Part shown: positions 40,871-51,510 of the stretch, one piece after another
Position numbering within the stretch: position 1 is the stretch's first letter
How the letters are laid out: every line of letters begins with the position of its first letter
NCBI GenBank assembly: GCA_036365145.1
Contig: JAEOAD010000005.1
Span: 2,170,001 to 2,234,000 of the forward strand
Reading direction: 5' to 3'
Source of the DNA: Orientallactaga sibirica
Lineage: Eukaryota > Chordata > Mammalia > Rodentia > Dipodidae
DNA: 64,000 nucleotides
The notes under the pieces: model-generated
Database searches by the model: none
The model's input: only the letters and a program-made list of their open reading frames with translations
What the model was told of the DNA's origin: nothing
Translations under genes and position numbers: made by a program

Positions 40871-41125
40871 TTTCCTTTTCTTTTCTTTTCTTTTCTTTTC
40901 TTTTCTTTTCTTTTCTTTTCTTTTCTTTTCTTTTCTTTCCTTTCCTTTCCTTTCCTTTCCTTTCTTTTCTTTTCTTTTCTTTTCTTTTCTTTCTTTCCTT
41001 CCTTTCCTTTCCTTTCCTTTCTTTGCCCTCTCCTCTTTCTCCCTCTTCTCATCTCTCTTTTCTCTTCCTTTCCCTTCTCTTCTTTTCCCTACCTCCTTTC
41101 ATCTCCCTTCCCCTCCTATTCTCTT
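40871..41125. repeat. (TTTTC)n/(TTTCC)n polypyrimidine tract
   Basis: 154 uninterrupted pyrimidines at 40871-41024, then about 100 more bases with only isolated purines. The pentamer changes from CTTTT to CTTTC/CCTTT and back, indicating block expansion. The 146-codon Phe/Ser-rich and 94-codon Lys-rich frames are artefacts. Confidence 0.97.
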
Positions 41126-41129
41126 TTTT

Positions 41130-41347
41130 TAAATGTTTTATTTATTTACTTAAGAGAGAGAATGAGAGAGAGGGAGTGAGTATGGGGCAGATAGAGAATG
41201 GGCACTCCCGCGCCTCTAGCCATTGCAAACACACTCCAGGCGCATGTGCCACCTTGTGTATCTGGCGTACATGGGTACTGGGGAATTGAACCTGGTTCCT
41301 TAGGCTTCACAGGCAACTGCCTTAATGGCTAAGCCATCTCTCCAGCC
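41130..41347 (-). repeat. Composite ID SINE
   Basis: Inverted copy: ATTTATTTACTTAAGAGAG, AATGGGCACTCCCGCGCC, ACTCCAGGCGCATGTGCC, GAATTGAACCTGG and AAGCCATCTCTCCAGCCCC. It sits at the end of the pyrimidine tract. Confidence 0.92.
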
Positions 41348-41365
41348 CCTAGTCTCTTTTTATTT

Positions 41366-41462
41366 TTTCTATACAAGGTCTCAAGACGTCATTCTGGCTG
41401 CCTTCAAATTTCCCCTCATCCTGAGCACTGGAATCCCAGGTAGGGCCACGGCACCTGGCCCC
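41366..41462 (-). repeat. B1-like fragment
   Basis: ACAAGGTCTCAAGACG, TGAGCACTGGAATCCCAGG, GCACCTGGCC. Badly eroded inverted B1. Confidence 0.5.
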
Positions 41463-42730
41463 TAACTAAAATCCTCAAACAGCAGCGCGATGAGATCAGA
41501 TCAGCAACGTGGTCAGGCTTTTCCGGCTTGAGGAGGAAATAGCATTCGAGGGGTCCAAGCGGGAGCCCAGGTAGAAAGCACCACGCTCTTGCTGAATTCT
41601 AGCGGATGTCTTTGTGTGCTGGCTCTGTGCCAGGTAAAGACTCAGTACAGCTGGCATAGCAAGAACTAACACACCTTACAATTGTACAGAGGGTTGGATT
41701 TAAGTAAATGGGTGTCCAACTATGTGTGTGTGTGTGTGTGTGTGTGTGTAAACTGTGCTATGAATTTGATACCATCATGGTATAAAGAAGCATGCATGTG
41801 TGTTGTGTGTTTCATTTTAATGAGTGACCGGGACATGGTCTCCTTGAGGAAAAGGCATTGCCTCTGACACCAGAAGGATGCACAGGGCAGGAGCTACACT
41901 GGCTGTTCTGTGAGAAAGACGGGGAGCAGGGATGTCTGTGGGAAAGCAGGTGCTCTGGCAAGGAAGACTGCTAGCAGGGAAAGACAGCCATTGAGAGGGT
42001 GTTTGGAGGGAGCGTTGGCAGAGCTGCTGTGATCTTCTGAGAAGCACATGGAAGCTGTGAAGCTCCTTTGTGGAAGGCAGCAGGGGTTGAAAGGGGAACT
42101 GACAGAAACAGCCATAGCACTTAATAGTGAATTTGGTATGGGGTACGGATCAGACGGCAACGCTGGCATGAGCTTTGGGTTTCTGGCCAAAAGACTGAGG
42201 AAAGATGAGCCCCAAATGGGAGAAGGGAGCCGGAGATTGCTTCAGTTTTGAGATGTGTCTGTGGTGCCCATGCTTTCTCTGGGGAGATGGGTCTGTCCAG
42301 TGTGTAGACAGGCTTGGGCTGGAAGTTGCCAATTTCCAGGAACCCAGCCCAGATTTGGACCCAACCTCCTCTGCGTCTACTGCCTAATGTGTGGCTTGGC
42401 CCGAAGGTACCGAGAATGCAGGCCGGTTCACAGCACGTTTTGCTTTTATGTCTGTTTTACTCCCTGAATAAGCCAGTGTTTGTGGCAATCTCAGGTTAAT
42501 GCAGCGTTATTCTTTTCATTGGAACCTCCTTCACTATCACTAGCTCCGGAGGCTGGAAAGAGGCAATGCAAGGGGGAGTTTCACTTCTATTATAAAAATT
42601 CTTTGTTTTTTAATAATGCTTTGTAGTATGTAAATACTACTTATTTCTAATATAAATAACTGAAAATAGTGATGTTTCTTGATTACAATAAAACAGTTCC
42701 TTTCATATGTTGAATAAATTTAAAAGTGCA
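41463..42730. other. Unannotated, ends in polyA-signal pair
   Basis: A (GT)n lies at 41721-41748. At 42580-42720 the DNA becomes AT-rich with AATAAA at about 42689 and again at 42713 on the plus strand, which can occur by chance or mark a 3' end. Overlapping frames on both strands have no domain. Confidence 0.35.
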
Positions 42731-42734
42731 TATT

Positions 42735-43230
42735 GTCTGGGTGGCTAATTTTAGGTCTACGCTTAACTGGATGAAGGGCTGTGCATCTCACTGGTGTTTC
42801 TCAGTAAGTCAACAAGGACATTTCCGGGAGAGATTGGCCTTTGAATCCGTGAGCCAGGTAAGAACACTCTGTCCTCTGCCCGCCTCCAGTGTGGGAGGCA
42901 CCGTCCTGGCTGCAGGCCTGGAAAGAACACGAAGGCACAGGACTACCTTGTCTCCTCCGGTGGTGCTAGGACTCCCGTCTCCTGCCTTCGGTGCCCTGAC
43001 TCGAGCTTCTCCAAGCTCTGCGCTCTGGAACTGGCTCTGGTGACCTCCCAGGCTCCCAGGCCTCCGGATTAGACTATGATGTGCACTGGCTTCTCTGGTC
43101 CTGAGGCCTCCAGCTTACGTGGGCGTGTGGTGGATTTCTCAAGCTCCATAATTTCATGAGAAAACGCCCTTAGTAAAGGATTTGTCATCTTTCTTTTTTC
43201 TTTCTTTCCTTCCTTCTTTTCCCTTTACTT
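42735..43230 (+). mobile_element. ERVL/MaLR-type LTR (old)
   Basis: GTCTGGGTGGCTAATTTTAGG, GAGAGATTGGCCTTTGAATCCG, GCTCTGGAACTGGCTCTGG and CAAGCTCCATAATTTCATGAG follow a mammalian MaLR/ERVL-type LTR in order. The usual end, AGAGAACCC..CTAATAC, is found near 43686-43702 beyond a microsatellite and a B1, so the LTR is probably split by later insertions. A CAG|GTAAGAAC donor-like word at about 42856 lies within it. Confidence 0.55.
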
Positions 43231-43290
43231 CTTTTCTATTATCTATCTATCAATCATATATCTATCATTTATCCATCCATCCATCATCAG
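43190..43290. repeat. (TTTC)n and (ATCT)n tract
   Basis: CTTTCTTTCC then TATCTATCTATC and CATCCATCCATC units. Confidence 0.8.
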
Positions 43291-43427
43291 CATTTATATC
43301 CACAATTTCAGTTTTAGCAGATTTAACCAACTATAAACTGAAAATATGTTTAAAACTTGTGTCTGTATTGGGCATGCACAGACTTCTTTTTCTTGCCATT
43401 ATTTTCTTGATAATATAGTACAACTCT

Positions 43428-43575
43428 TATATGCCTTTAATCCCAGCACTCGGGAGGCAGAGGTAGGAGGATCGCCGTGAGTTCAAGGCCACCCTGAGAC
43501 AACATAGTGAATTCCAGGTCAGCCTGAGACAGAGTGACACCCTACCTCGAAAAAACAACAAGAACAAAAAAACGA
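43428..43575 (+). repeat. B1 SINE, 5'-truncated
   Basis: Starts at TGCCTTTAATCCCAGCAC, otherwise near consensus, with ACAACAAGAACAAAAAAACG as tail. Confidence 0.9.
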
Positions 43576-43744
43576 ACCTGGAGATGATAAAGTATACATA
43601 AGGATGGAGATATGTATGTGTATATATATATATGATGGGATGAATACCAAAGAATGATCATATACACTACTGACTCTGTCTCACTAGAGAACCCTCACTA
43701 ATACTTTTCCTTAAGACTTTTTATGCACATAAATTATTTTCTTT

Positions 43745-44054
43745 TTTTGATGTGTGTATACATGTATGCGTGTTCATATGTGTGTGGGTATGTGCATCCA
43801 TGGCACATATGTGAAAGTCACAGGACAACTTTGGGTGTTGGTCCTCACCTTCCACCTTGTTTGAGGCAGGGTGTCTGGTTGTTCATGGCGGTGTTTTCCA
43901 GGCTAGCTGACCCGTGAGCTTCCAGGCCATTCTCCTATTTTTGCCTCCCTTCCTGGCATGGGTGACCTGGGATTACCGTTGTTCACGCTATAGCATCCCG
44001 GTTTATGTGGGTTCTGGGGACTTGAACTCTGGTGTTCATGTTTGTGTGGCAAGT
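43745..44054 (-). repeat. B4/RSINE-like SINE, part 1
   Basis: GTGAAAGTCACAGGACAAC, GTCCTCACCTTCCACCTTG, GATTACCGTTGTTCACGC and GGTTCTGGGGACTTGAACTC. Split by the ID SINE inserted at 44055. The rest (AGTGTTTTATACACTGAGC) resumes at 44291. Confidence 0.75.
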
Positions 44055-44285
44055 TTTTTTTTTTTTAGATTTTATTTTCATCTTTATTTACTTATTAGAG
44101 ACAGAGAGAGGGAGAGAAAGAGAGAGAAAGTGAGAATGGGCATGCCAGGGCTTTAGCCACTGCAAATGAACTCCAGATGCATGTGCCACCATGTGCATCT
44201 GGCTTACATGGGACCTGGAGAATTAAACCTGGGTCCTTAGGCTTCACAGGCATGCGCCTTACTGCTAAGCCATCTCCTCCAGCCC
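44055..44285 (-). repeat. Composite ID SINE nested in B4
   Basis: Inverted, full length, poly-T start, inverted head GCTAAGCCATCTCCTCCAGCCC. TGGCAAG flanks both ends (44047-44053 and 44287-44293), a short target duplication. Confidence 0.9.
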
Positions 44286-44329
44286 ATGGCAAGTGTTTTA
44301 TACACTGAGCATTTCCCAGCTTCTACACA

Positions 44330-45065
44330 CAAATTCTTAAAAAAAAAAAAAAAAAAAGGGAAAAGTTACTTTCCCATTCCATCAGATTTTTAAATCTTGC
44401 CTTGGCCCCAGTGTATGAGTTCTGGTGAATTAGAGGTGACTGAGGAAGACAGGACCCAGGACACTCAAATATTTAATTGCAATACTCCACTCTTGTCACT
44501 CCCAGACTGTTTTGCTTGGGGCCACCCATTCCCTCTACAAACATACCCAAACATGTCCTCAGCAGGGAGCGTGTTTTCCATGAAGCCCCCGACTGTAGAG
44601 TCCATGGGAGATGAGGAAGTGGAGTGGAGGAAGGGGAGGCAGAAGGAGATCCTGCAAATGGTGACCAGTGCTGAGAGCCCACCTGGTGCTAGACCCACAG
44701 AGCTTCGGTGACTGTGTAAACAGCTGTGGTCTGCTGTGTGGGTGTTTAAGTGGCCACTGTAGAATAAGAAAGGCGCTCAGGACTACAGTGGCATCTTTCC
44801 TTTCGAGGACGGAGAACACTCTGCTCCCTTCTTTCACGACGGTGTGTTGTTTTCTTTATGACTCGGGAAACTTACCCACCAGGTTCATTTTTCTGCCTGT
44901 TTGGGATGGTTATTGGCTTATTCCTGGGGCCAAAGGTCATTGTGATGATCTCATTCCTCCTACAAACCAAAGGTGAATTGTGAAAAGACTGTGGCTGACT
45001 ACAGATTTCTTTTTAGTACGGCAAAAACTCAGTAACATTTTTAGGGAAAGACAAAATGTGCTAAT
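44330..45065. other. Unannotated sequence
   Basis: Contains about 18 A at 44340-44357. The 104-codon plus frame (44397-44711) has an acidic/basic C-terminal half but overlaps minus frames and no domain is recognised. I do not call a gene. Confidence 0.35.
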
Positions 45066-45068
45066 GAG

Positions 45069-45070
45069 AT

Positions 45071-45140
<70 letters not shown>

Positions 45141-45292
45141 CAGAAATAGGCAGGAAGAGAGAGAGAGAGAATGGGTGTGCCAAGGCCTCTAGCCACTGCA
45201 AACGAACTCCAGATGCATGTGCCTCGAGCCTTGAACCGGGATCCTTAGGCTTCACAGGCAAGCGTTTAACCATTAAGCCATCTCCAGCCCTT
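45069..45292 (-). repeat. Composite ID SINE
   Basis: (TTTA)10 and (GA)n at 45069-45140. The body skips from GATGCATGTGCC to TCGAGCCTTGAACC, so about 25 bases are lost. Poly-T follows at 45291. Confidence 0.92.
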
Positions 45293-45309
45293 TTTTTTTT
45301 TTTTTTTGT

Positions 45310-46055
45310 AAAAGAAAAAGTAAGAAGACATAAGAAGTCTTTGCAGAACAGAGTCAAGAGCTGGGTTTGCCACTGGATTAAAGCGAGGAGCGGCAATGGT
45401 CACCACGCCACTGCTCCACCTGTGTCCTCAGCTGAGCTCAAGGGCAGGTTTTGTCCTTAAACAAAGGACAATGAGAGGCACATCTTTAAAAGAAGGTCCG
45501 GGTAAGAGCAAGGTGTTAATTCATTGCAAGCTGACTTCTCTCTAGCGTCTGCTGCTGCTGTGGCACCAGCTGAATAGGAGGAAGGCAGTGGTGGGAGGAT
45601 GGTCAGTAAATTACAGAAGACAAGAGAAGAACCGCGCCATTGGTTAACCGCTTCTCTCCGTGTGTTCTTCAGGCATTTGATTGGGCTAACCTTAAATGCA
45701 TGTTCATAACATAGCAGACTTATACTGTGTGATAGTGCTCTGAGAAACAGAGGGGAAAAATGATTCAAAGAAAAAAAAATCTTCCCTTCATGTACTGGAA
45801 CACAAATTCACCTAAAATGACTCTTCTGAAAGTATTTGTCTTGAAGTGAAAGGCTTGAAGTATGTAACTGTAGAAGACTAGAAAAGATGTGAACTTGAAC
45901 GTCAAGGTTGCATGGAGGAGTGAATGCTGCTCTCCTAAAAGACGGGCAGGTTGAGCTGAACAAGTAGCCACCAAAGTAAAGCATTATTATCCGCTTCTCG
46001 TGACCCCGAAGTATTGCCACCCGGTGTGATTCTTCTTCGTTTTGTTTTCTTTTCA
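45310..46055. other. Unannotated sequence
   Basis: Frames of 103 and 82 codons on the minus strand lack domains. No gene. Confidence 0.4.
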
Positions 46056-46270
46056 TTTATTTATTTATTTATTATTTATTATGTATTTCCTTTTATTTAT
46101 TTATTTGAGAGAGAGAATCAGAAAAAGAGAGAGAGAGAGAACGGGTGCACCAGGGCCTCCAGTCACTGCAAACAAACTGCAGACGCATGTGCCACCTTGT
46201 GCATCTGGCTTACGTGGTCCTGGGGAAATGAATCTAGACACTTTGGCTTTGCAGGCAAACATGTTGCCAA
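46056..46270 (-). repeat. Composite ID SINE
   Basis: (TTTA)n in two blocks, (GA)n, GAACGGGTGCACCAGGGCC. The head end is lost: it stops after GGCTTTGCAGGCAAAC. The 188-codon plus frame 46042-46608 starts in this SINE and is not a gene. Confidence 0.88.
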
Positions 46271-47334
46271 GTATGTCTCTCCCTGACTCCCTTCCAGGAC
46301 CATGGAGCAGTCTCCACTCTGACGGAGACGAAGGGGCTTCTCTTGTGCACACCTGGCCTATCCACCCGTTGCTGTCACCCCTGAGCAAAGATAGGCCCTG
46401 CTTGGTCACATGGCCTTTGATACTGCTGGCACCAGCCCCACTGCTCTTGCCACTGTGCCACTGCAGTGCCCACCGGGCAGAAGTGCTCCTCTCCTACTTC
46501 CAGCCGCCCTGGCTCTTCCTTTCCTCCACTAACGAGAAGATTGTCTTCCACTTAGTGCTCACCCACCTGGCCTCTGAGGACCCAGGAGGGTCCCTGTTAG
46601 GGGTCTGAGTGGGCCAACCTCACTCCCTTTTTAGGGGAGGGGTGTTGTTACATATGCTTAGAGAATTAAGGACTGTGCAGCCGAGAGCCAAGTGGAGGCT
46701 CAGGCTGTTCCCACGTTGTCTCCCTCACAAGCCAAGACACCAATTGCTGCCTCTGCAGAACATATTGTGGTAATTCTGGTTTTGGCAAGAATCTCTCTAG
46801 AGTCTTGTACCATCTCCAAACAGCCTCATGAATCACCTTGGGGCTTTACTCCACAAAGCAGCATGTTGCTAATTTGCTTTCTGAAACTTGGGTACAGTTT
46901 CTGGGTATTTAGCTTGCCTCTCTTGCTCTCAGAGTCATTAATTGATGTCCTCATAATTCTTTGAAAAAGGACAAGTGGTAAGAAAGGAGATATGGCTCAC
47001 ACCTTCCAGGAGCTTCCAGCCCACATGGCCGAGTTCACAGGTGGGACATCTCTTCAGGGCTGACTTAGGTGACCAAAGCAAATGGTTTCAGTGTTCTGAG
47101 CCTCTGTGAACCCTGTGACTATTCTCAGGCCAAGGAAGGAGAACTTGTATTGGTGGCTCAGAAGAAATCTTGTAATTGTGTCATGTGAGGGGGTGAGTTG
47201 GTAGAGCTGGCAGTGACTGGGACATATTGCGAATCTGTTTGCAGGGCACCCCAGTTACATCCCCTTTCTGTCTGTACAACTAGAGAGTGGTCAGCTTGGG
47301 TTTTTTCTTTTGTTTTTTGGTTTTAGGGTATGTG
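46271..47334. other. Unannotated sequence
   Basis: 1 kb of unique DNA. No domain in any frame. Confidence 0.4.
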
Positions 47335-47349
47335 TGTGTGTTGTTGTTG

Positions 47350-47500
47350 TTTTGTTTTGTTTTTTGAGGTAGGGTTTCACTCTATCCCAGGTTGACCTGA
47401 AACTCACTCTATAATCTAGGCTGGACTTGAACCCCCAGTGATCCTCCTACCTCAGCCTCCGGAGTGCTGGGATTAAAGATGTGGGCCCCCACGCTAAGTT
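47350..47500 (-). repeat. B1 SINE
   Basis: Inverted; GAGGTAGGGTTTCACTCTATCC through GAGTGCTGGGATTAAAG to GGGCCCCCACGC. Preceded by a (GTTGTTTT)n-like tail. Confidence 0.88.
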
Positions 47501-47511
47501 CAGCTTACTTT

Positions 47512-48200
47512 TGAAACTTTTACAAAACTTTTATTGACAACCTTCATACATACGGACAATATACCATGATTATAATCCTCTCCCACCACCTTCTATTTTC
47601 CCCCTCCAAATCTTCCCTCCTCAGAATCCCTCTTTCCAACTGTTCTTTCTTCTGTTTTGCTGTCATTTTATCCCCTCCTATTATGAGGTCTTGTGTAGGT
47701 AGCATCAGCCACTGTGGGGCCATGAGTGCCACGGCCATTGTGTGTCTGGGGACAGCATTGCAATGTGCTCCTCCCGTTTTTGGTTCTTAATTCTTTCTGC
47801 CGTGTCTTCCTCAATGGCTTCTGAGCCTTAGGGGGTGTGATAGAAATGTATTACTTGGTGCCCGTGGGAGCGGGCCTCAAGTCCAATCAGAGAGCAGTTG
47901 GTTTCCCCCATAAAAGACATGCCACCATTGCCCCAGTTGCTATATTTGGTCTGACTGTCCAGCCATAAATCTCGCAGGGTCCACTGCCAGTTAAGACCAT
48001 AGATGACTTTTGCCTGCAACATGCCTCTCTCTTTCCAGCTTCCTGACAGCTCAGCTCCAGCTTGATTTCTCAGTGACGGGCCGCTCACCCGCTTACCTGT
48101 GAAACCATCGACACGCATCGCTACTACCCTCTGGATGATCACTTTGCGCCAATGAAAGAACTCTGGATGGTGGACTCTGGCCTACTTCTGCTGAGCTGGT
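47512..48200 (-). mobile_element. L1 LINE 3' end (5'-truncated)
   Basis: Antisense: ACTTTTATTGACAACC (AATAAA on minus), then the same ordered blocks as 10870-11710, including ACAAGACCTCATAATAGGAG, AAGCCATTGAGGAAGAC, GGTGGCATGTCTTTTATGG and TCATCTATGGTCTTAACTGG when read on minus. This is the longest and least diverged 3' region of the L1s here. It may extend to about 48480. Confidence 0.75.
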
Positions 48201-49257
48201 GGCATGGAGAGGAGACAGCGACACATACAACTGCAGAAACAAGAAAACAGCTGGCATGTGTCCAGAGAGTGCTTAGGGTCAGACAACATGACAAAGAATG
48301 GTGACATTAAGAGCAGGTGGATGTCAAGATAGCAGATGGCAGAAAACCATGAAGAAACAAAGATGAGGACCTGTGGGCTCTGACCTGGAAGAGTTCCAGG
48401 GAGCTTCCAAGCCCTTAAGGGTCCAGCGTACTGATCCCTGAAGTCGGAGAGCTACAACACTCACCATTATAAGAGCCGGAGTGTTCTGAGAGCATTAACA
48501 CCAGCCACGCTTAGGAACCATGGGTCCCCATACCAAGGCTTGGGGACATAATACTGTTATCATACCCAAGGGCTGCTGCTTAGAGCAGAGGATTTCATCC
48601 GCTGGGCTTGGGAGCCAGGCCGCCAGCCATCAGAGCCCAAAGCAGCAAGCCTCTAACCTAAGCATGTGTTTCTGTAAGCTTTATGCCAAGGCTTGAAGCC
48701 GTTGTCTGTAGTCCTCAGTGTTTGGAGCTATAAACCGCTGAGTCTGTCAGCCAGAGGCCACAATCCTTTTCCACTCAAGGGTCCGGGGCGCTCAGTAGTC
48801 CCAGAGCTTCTCCTTCTTCACCTGAACACTCCACCTGAGTGCAAGGAGCCTGGCCAGCGCATCAAACAGACAGCACTTGTTTAGAAGAGTACAAGTCACT
48901 TTCACGTTTTGTGACCAGCTGAAAATGTGCTGTCAGTCACCTTGGAATTGTCGTATCGCAGATAAAATATGGGTAAGATTTCTCACCTCTACCATCTTTC
49001 ACTTGGATAATCATATCAGGCAAGAGTGATATAGGTAATTTGATTTTATTTGGAAGAGAAGCCTGACAAAAAGAAAAAAAAAAAAAAAACTATCCCCACA
49101 AATAAAATATAGATTGTTTAGAAGGTGGTCAAATATGTCTCCTGTCAATGCAAGAATTGTTTTATCTGCAGCAGGAAAAATGTGCAAGACTGAGTGATAG
49201 TGGAACTAGAGATGGTGAGACCACGACCACACTGTTTGCATTTCATTTCTAAATATC
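48201..49257. other. Unannotated sequence
   Basis: The first part may be L1. Beyond 48480 the DNA is unique and SINE-free, with about 18 A at 49071-49089. No gene is seen. Confidence 0.4.
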
Positions 49258-49514
49258 ATGAAAGATCTAGAAATGGAAACAAGGACATGGTCACGAAAGG
49301 ACCCTGCTATCCCACCTCTACATTCATGCTTTCCTTGGAGAAGTCTTTCACATCTTGAAGAAATTGAAATTTCTCCTGATCACAAGAAGGAACGTTTTCC
49401 TTTATTTCTGGATGTCAGTGGAACCATATTACGTACAGGGCAGACCACAACTGCCCCACCCAACCACCTTGCCTTAGAATTCTCCAAGCTCTGGTCCCAG
49501 CAGAGCATCAGCAG
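49258..49514 (+). other. Open frame ending at a donor-like site (unproven exon)
   Basis: An 86-codon frame ends at AGCATCAGCAGGTAAAAC. The CAG|GTAAAA there is a reasonable 5' splice site, so a 257-bp coding exon is conceivable. The acceptor side is weak (TTTGCATTTCATTTCTAAATATCATGAAAG). I recognise no domain or homologue. It is not in a visible repeat. Chance remains the most likely explanation. Confidence 0.15.
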
Positions 49515-49609
49515 GTAAAACAGCCCTTTGCTTTTTTCATTTTTTCAAAAGTAATGTCCTAAGGTCAGGCTGAAGCAGTGCAGGATGGGGTAATAGGATT
49601 CAATCTATG

Positions 49610-49925
49610 AATGTAGTGTGATCAGTCTTGATTGTCAGCTGGACAGGGTCTAGAATCACCATGGAAACACATGTGAGTGTACCTATGGGGGGCATTTCTA
49701 AAAGGTATTAACTGAGGTGGGAAGACCCACCCAGAATGTGGGTGGCACCACTCTGCAGGCTGGGACAGTGTTACAGCTCCCAGGCTCTGGGGAGAAAGCA
49801 AGTTTAGAACCATCATCATCTTTGCTTCCTGACTGTGGACGCCATGCCTCCCCTGCCATGACAGACTGTATCCCTGAACTGAGAGCAAAAAGAAACCCTT
49901 CTCTTCTCTTCTTTTTTCTTTTCTT
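49610..49925 (+). mobile_element. MT-like MaLR LTR
   Basis: GATTGTCAGCTGGACAGGG, GAATCACCATGGAAACACATG, AGGTGGGAAGACCCACCC, CTTTGCTTCCTGACTGTGGACG and the CCATGACAGACTGTATCCC block follow rodent MaLR LTR order. An ID SINE interrupts its 3' end. Confidence 0.65.
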
Positions 49926-50099
49926 TTTTTTTTTTTGAATTTTTATTTATTTGACAGAGAAAGAGGGCCTCTAGCCAATACAAACTCCAGACGTGTGCAC
50001 CCCCTTGTGTATCTGGCTAACGTGGGTCTTGGGGAGTTAAACCTGGGTCCTTTGGCTTTGCAGGCAAATGTCTTAACTGCTGAGCCATCCCTCCAGCCC
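49926..50099 (-). repeat. Composite ID SINE nested in LTR
   Basis: Inverted, missing the (GA)n and CCAGGGCC part (GACAGAGAAAGAGGGCCTCTAGCC). AAACCCTTCT lies on both sides (49895-49904 and 50100-50109), a target duplication. Confidence 0.9.
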
Positions 50100-50159
50100 A
50101 AACCCTTCTTTTCTTACGTTACCTTTTTTTCATAACAACAAGAAAGATATATGCAAATA

Positions 50160-50225
50160 ATAGTATTTAATATCCTATTCCTCTCTCTCTTTCTCTCTCC
50201 CTCCTTCTCTGAGCATCCTTATCTC
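50160..50225. repeat. CT-rich stretch
   Basis: Simple CTCTCT/TTTCTC sequence at 50178-50208. Confidence 0.6.
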
Positions 50226-50232
50226 TGACTCT

Positions 50233-50325
50233 TTAGACAAAGGTCTTGCTTTTTAGTATAGGTTGGCCTTGAACTCGTGATGATCGTCTGACCTCATTCT
50301 CTTCAGTGTTGAGATTAAAAGCATA
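50233..50325 (-). repeat. B1 fragment
   Basis: GGTTGGCCTTGAACTCGTGATGATCG, AGTGTTGAGATTAAAAGC. Short inverted B1 half. Confidence 0.65.
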
Positions 50326-50332
50326 TATCTCT

Positions 50333-50620
50333 GGGCTGGAGAGATGGCTTAGTGGTTAAGGCGCCTGCCTGCTAAGCCTAAGAACGCTGGTTCCAATGTC
50401 TAGCGGTTCCAATCTCCAGGTCCCACGTTTAGCCAGATGCCAAGTGATGCAAGGGCGCAATGCCACACTTGACCACAAGGGGGCGCACGCATCTGGATTT
50501 CGTTCACAGCAGCTGAGAGACTGCTGATGTGTACATCTCTATCTGTCTCCCTCTCCCTCTCTGTCTGCCTGTCTGTCTCTCTGTGTCTCTCTCCAAAAAT
50601 AAATAAAATAATTAAAAAAA
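50333..50620 (+). repeat. Composite ID SINE, long form
   Basis: Perfect head GGCTGGAGAGATGGCTTAGTGG. Two local duplications: GGTTCCAATGTCTAGC then GGTTCCAATCTCC, so the B box is doubled, and CAAGTGATGCAAGGGCGC then CACAAGGGGGCGC. Tail AAATAAATAAAATAATTAAAAAAATT. Confidence 0.93.
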
Positions 50621-51510
50621 TTAAAAAAGCATATATCCCTGCCTTTACAGAAAACTCCTTTACTACATCACATGAGGAAAAATTTGTAATTGTTTTATAT
50701 GTCTAAAGATTATGCTTGCTAATATATACCAACCCAAGTCATCAAAACAAATGGAAAGTCTGTTTTAGTAAAATAGGAGGTAAACCCCGCAAAATATTAT
50801 ATATGATATGTAGTCCATCACATGCATACTCCACACTTGTAAGTTACATGTTAAATATCCTGTCACTAAGAACAAAAAACAACACATGTCTGATGATGGA
50901 CACTTGACTAGACTGTAGCTATCAGCTTAAAATGTTCTGGAACACTATCATAATATTAGGCAGCTGGCTTTCATGTGTTCGTCATACCAGAGAGGAGATA
51001 TGAGAGTCTAACCCAGTGCAAATATAGCCGACATGCAATACGTTCATACAACAAGGTTCCTAGAAATAAAACGTTTATTGTCCACAAAGTCTACCCAAAT
51101 ACAATAAAGTTATTCTAACAAAATTCTGTAAGAGTTAGGGAAAATTACAAAATTATATCTGGGCAAGACAAGGGCATTATTTATGATATGATGTGATAAA
51201 TTGTCTATTTGGAAACCCCAACAATATTTGGTGCAAATGCTCTTCAAATCAATAGGAAATGAAAGAGTGTTTGAGAGAGCCAGATCCTAACTACAAGACA
51301 TAGAAACTGTCCGATGACAAAATGATTGCACAGAATGACAGTGCTTTCCTTATCAAATAGTATAAACGATTGCAGACATACTAAACCAGTATTAGACAAC
51401 TGTACAATGACTGTTAGACACTCTTTCTTGGTGAAGACACCAAACCTTGCCAGTGCAGTGGACGTCCTTTGACTCCCCCTTGATCCCTTTCCTCCCCCAG
51501 AAGTAATCAT
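50621..51510. other. AT-rich SINE-free sequence
   Basis: Low-GC unique DNA. On the minus strand AATAAA occurs near 51078-51073 (plus text CGTTTATTGTCC) and again near 51108. No coding frame over about 115 codons, and the longest (minus 51244-51591) enters the minisatellite. Confidence 0.45.

Noticed and set aside
40692..41132. 146-codon Phe/Ser-rich frame and its Lys-rich antisense
   Set aside because: Both are translations of the TTTTC pyrimidine tract.
42689..42720. Two plus-strand AATAAA words as a gene 3' end
   Set aside because: They sit in AT-rich DNA, where such words are expected by chance, and no upstream coding exon is recognised.
42846..42866. Strong donor-like CAG|GTAAGAAC
   Set aside because: It lies inside an old LTR and has no paired acceptor or coding frame.
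46042..46608. 188-codon plus-strand frame, the longest in the window
   Set aside because: The first third is an inverted ID SINE. The rest is Pro/Leu-rich with no domain or splice support.
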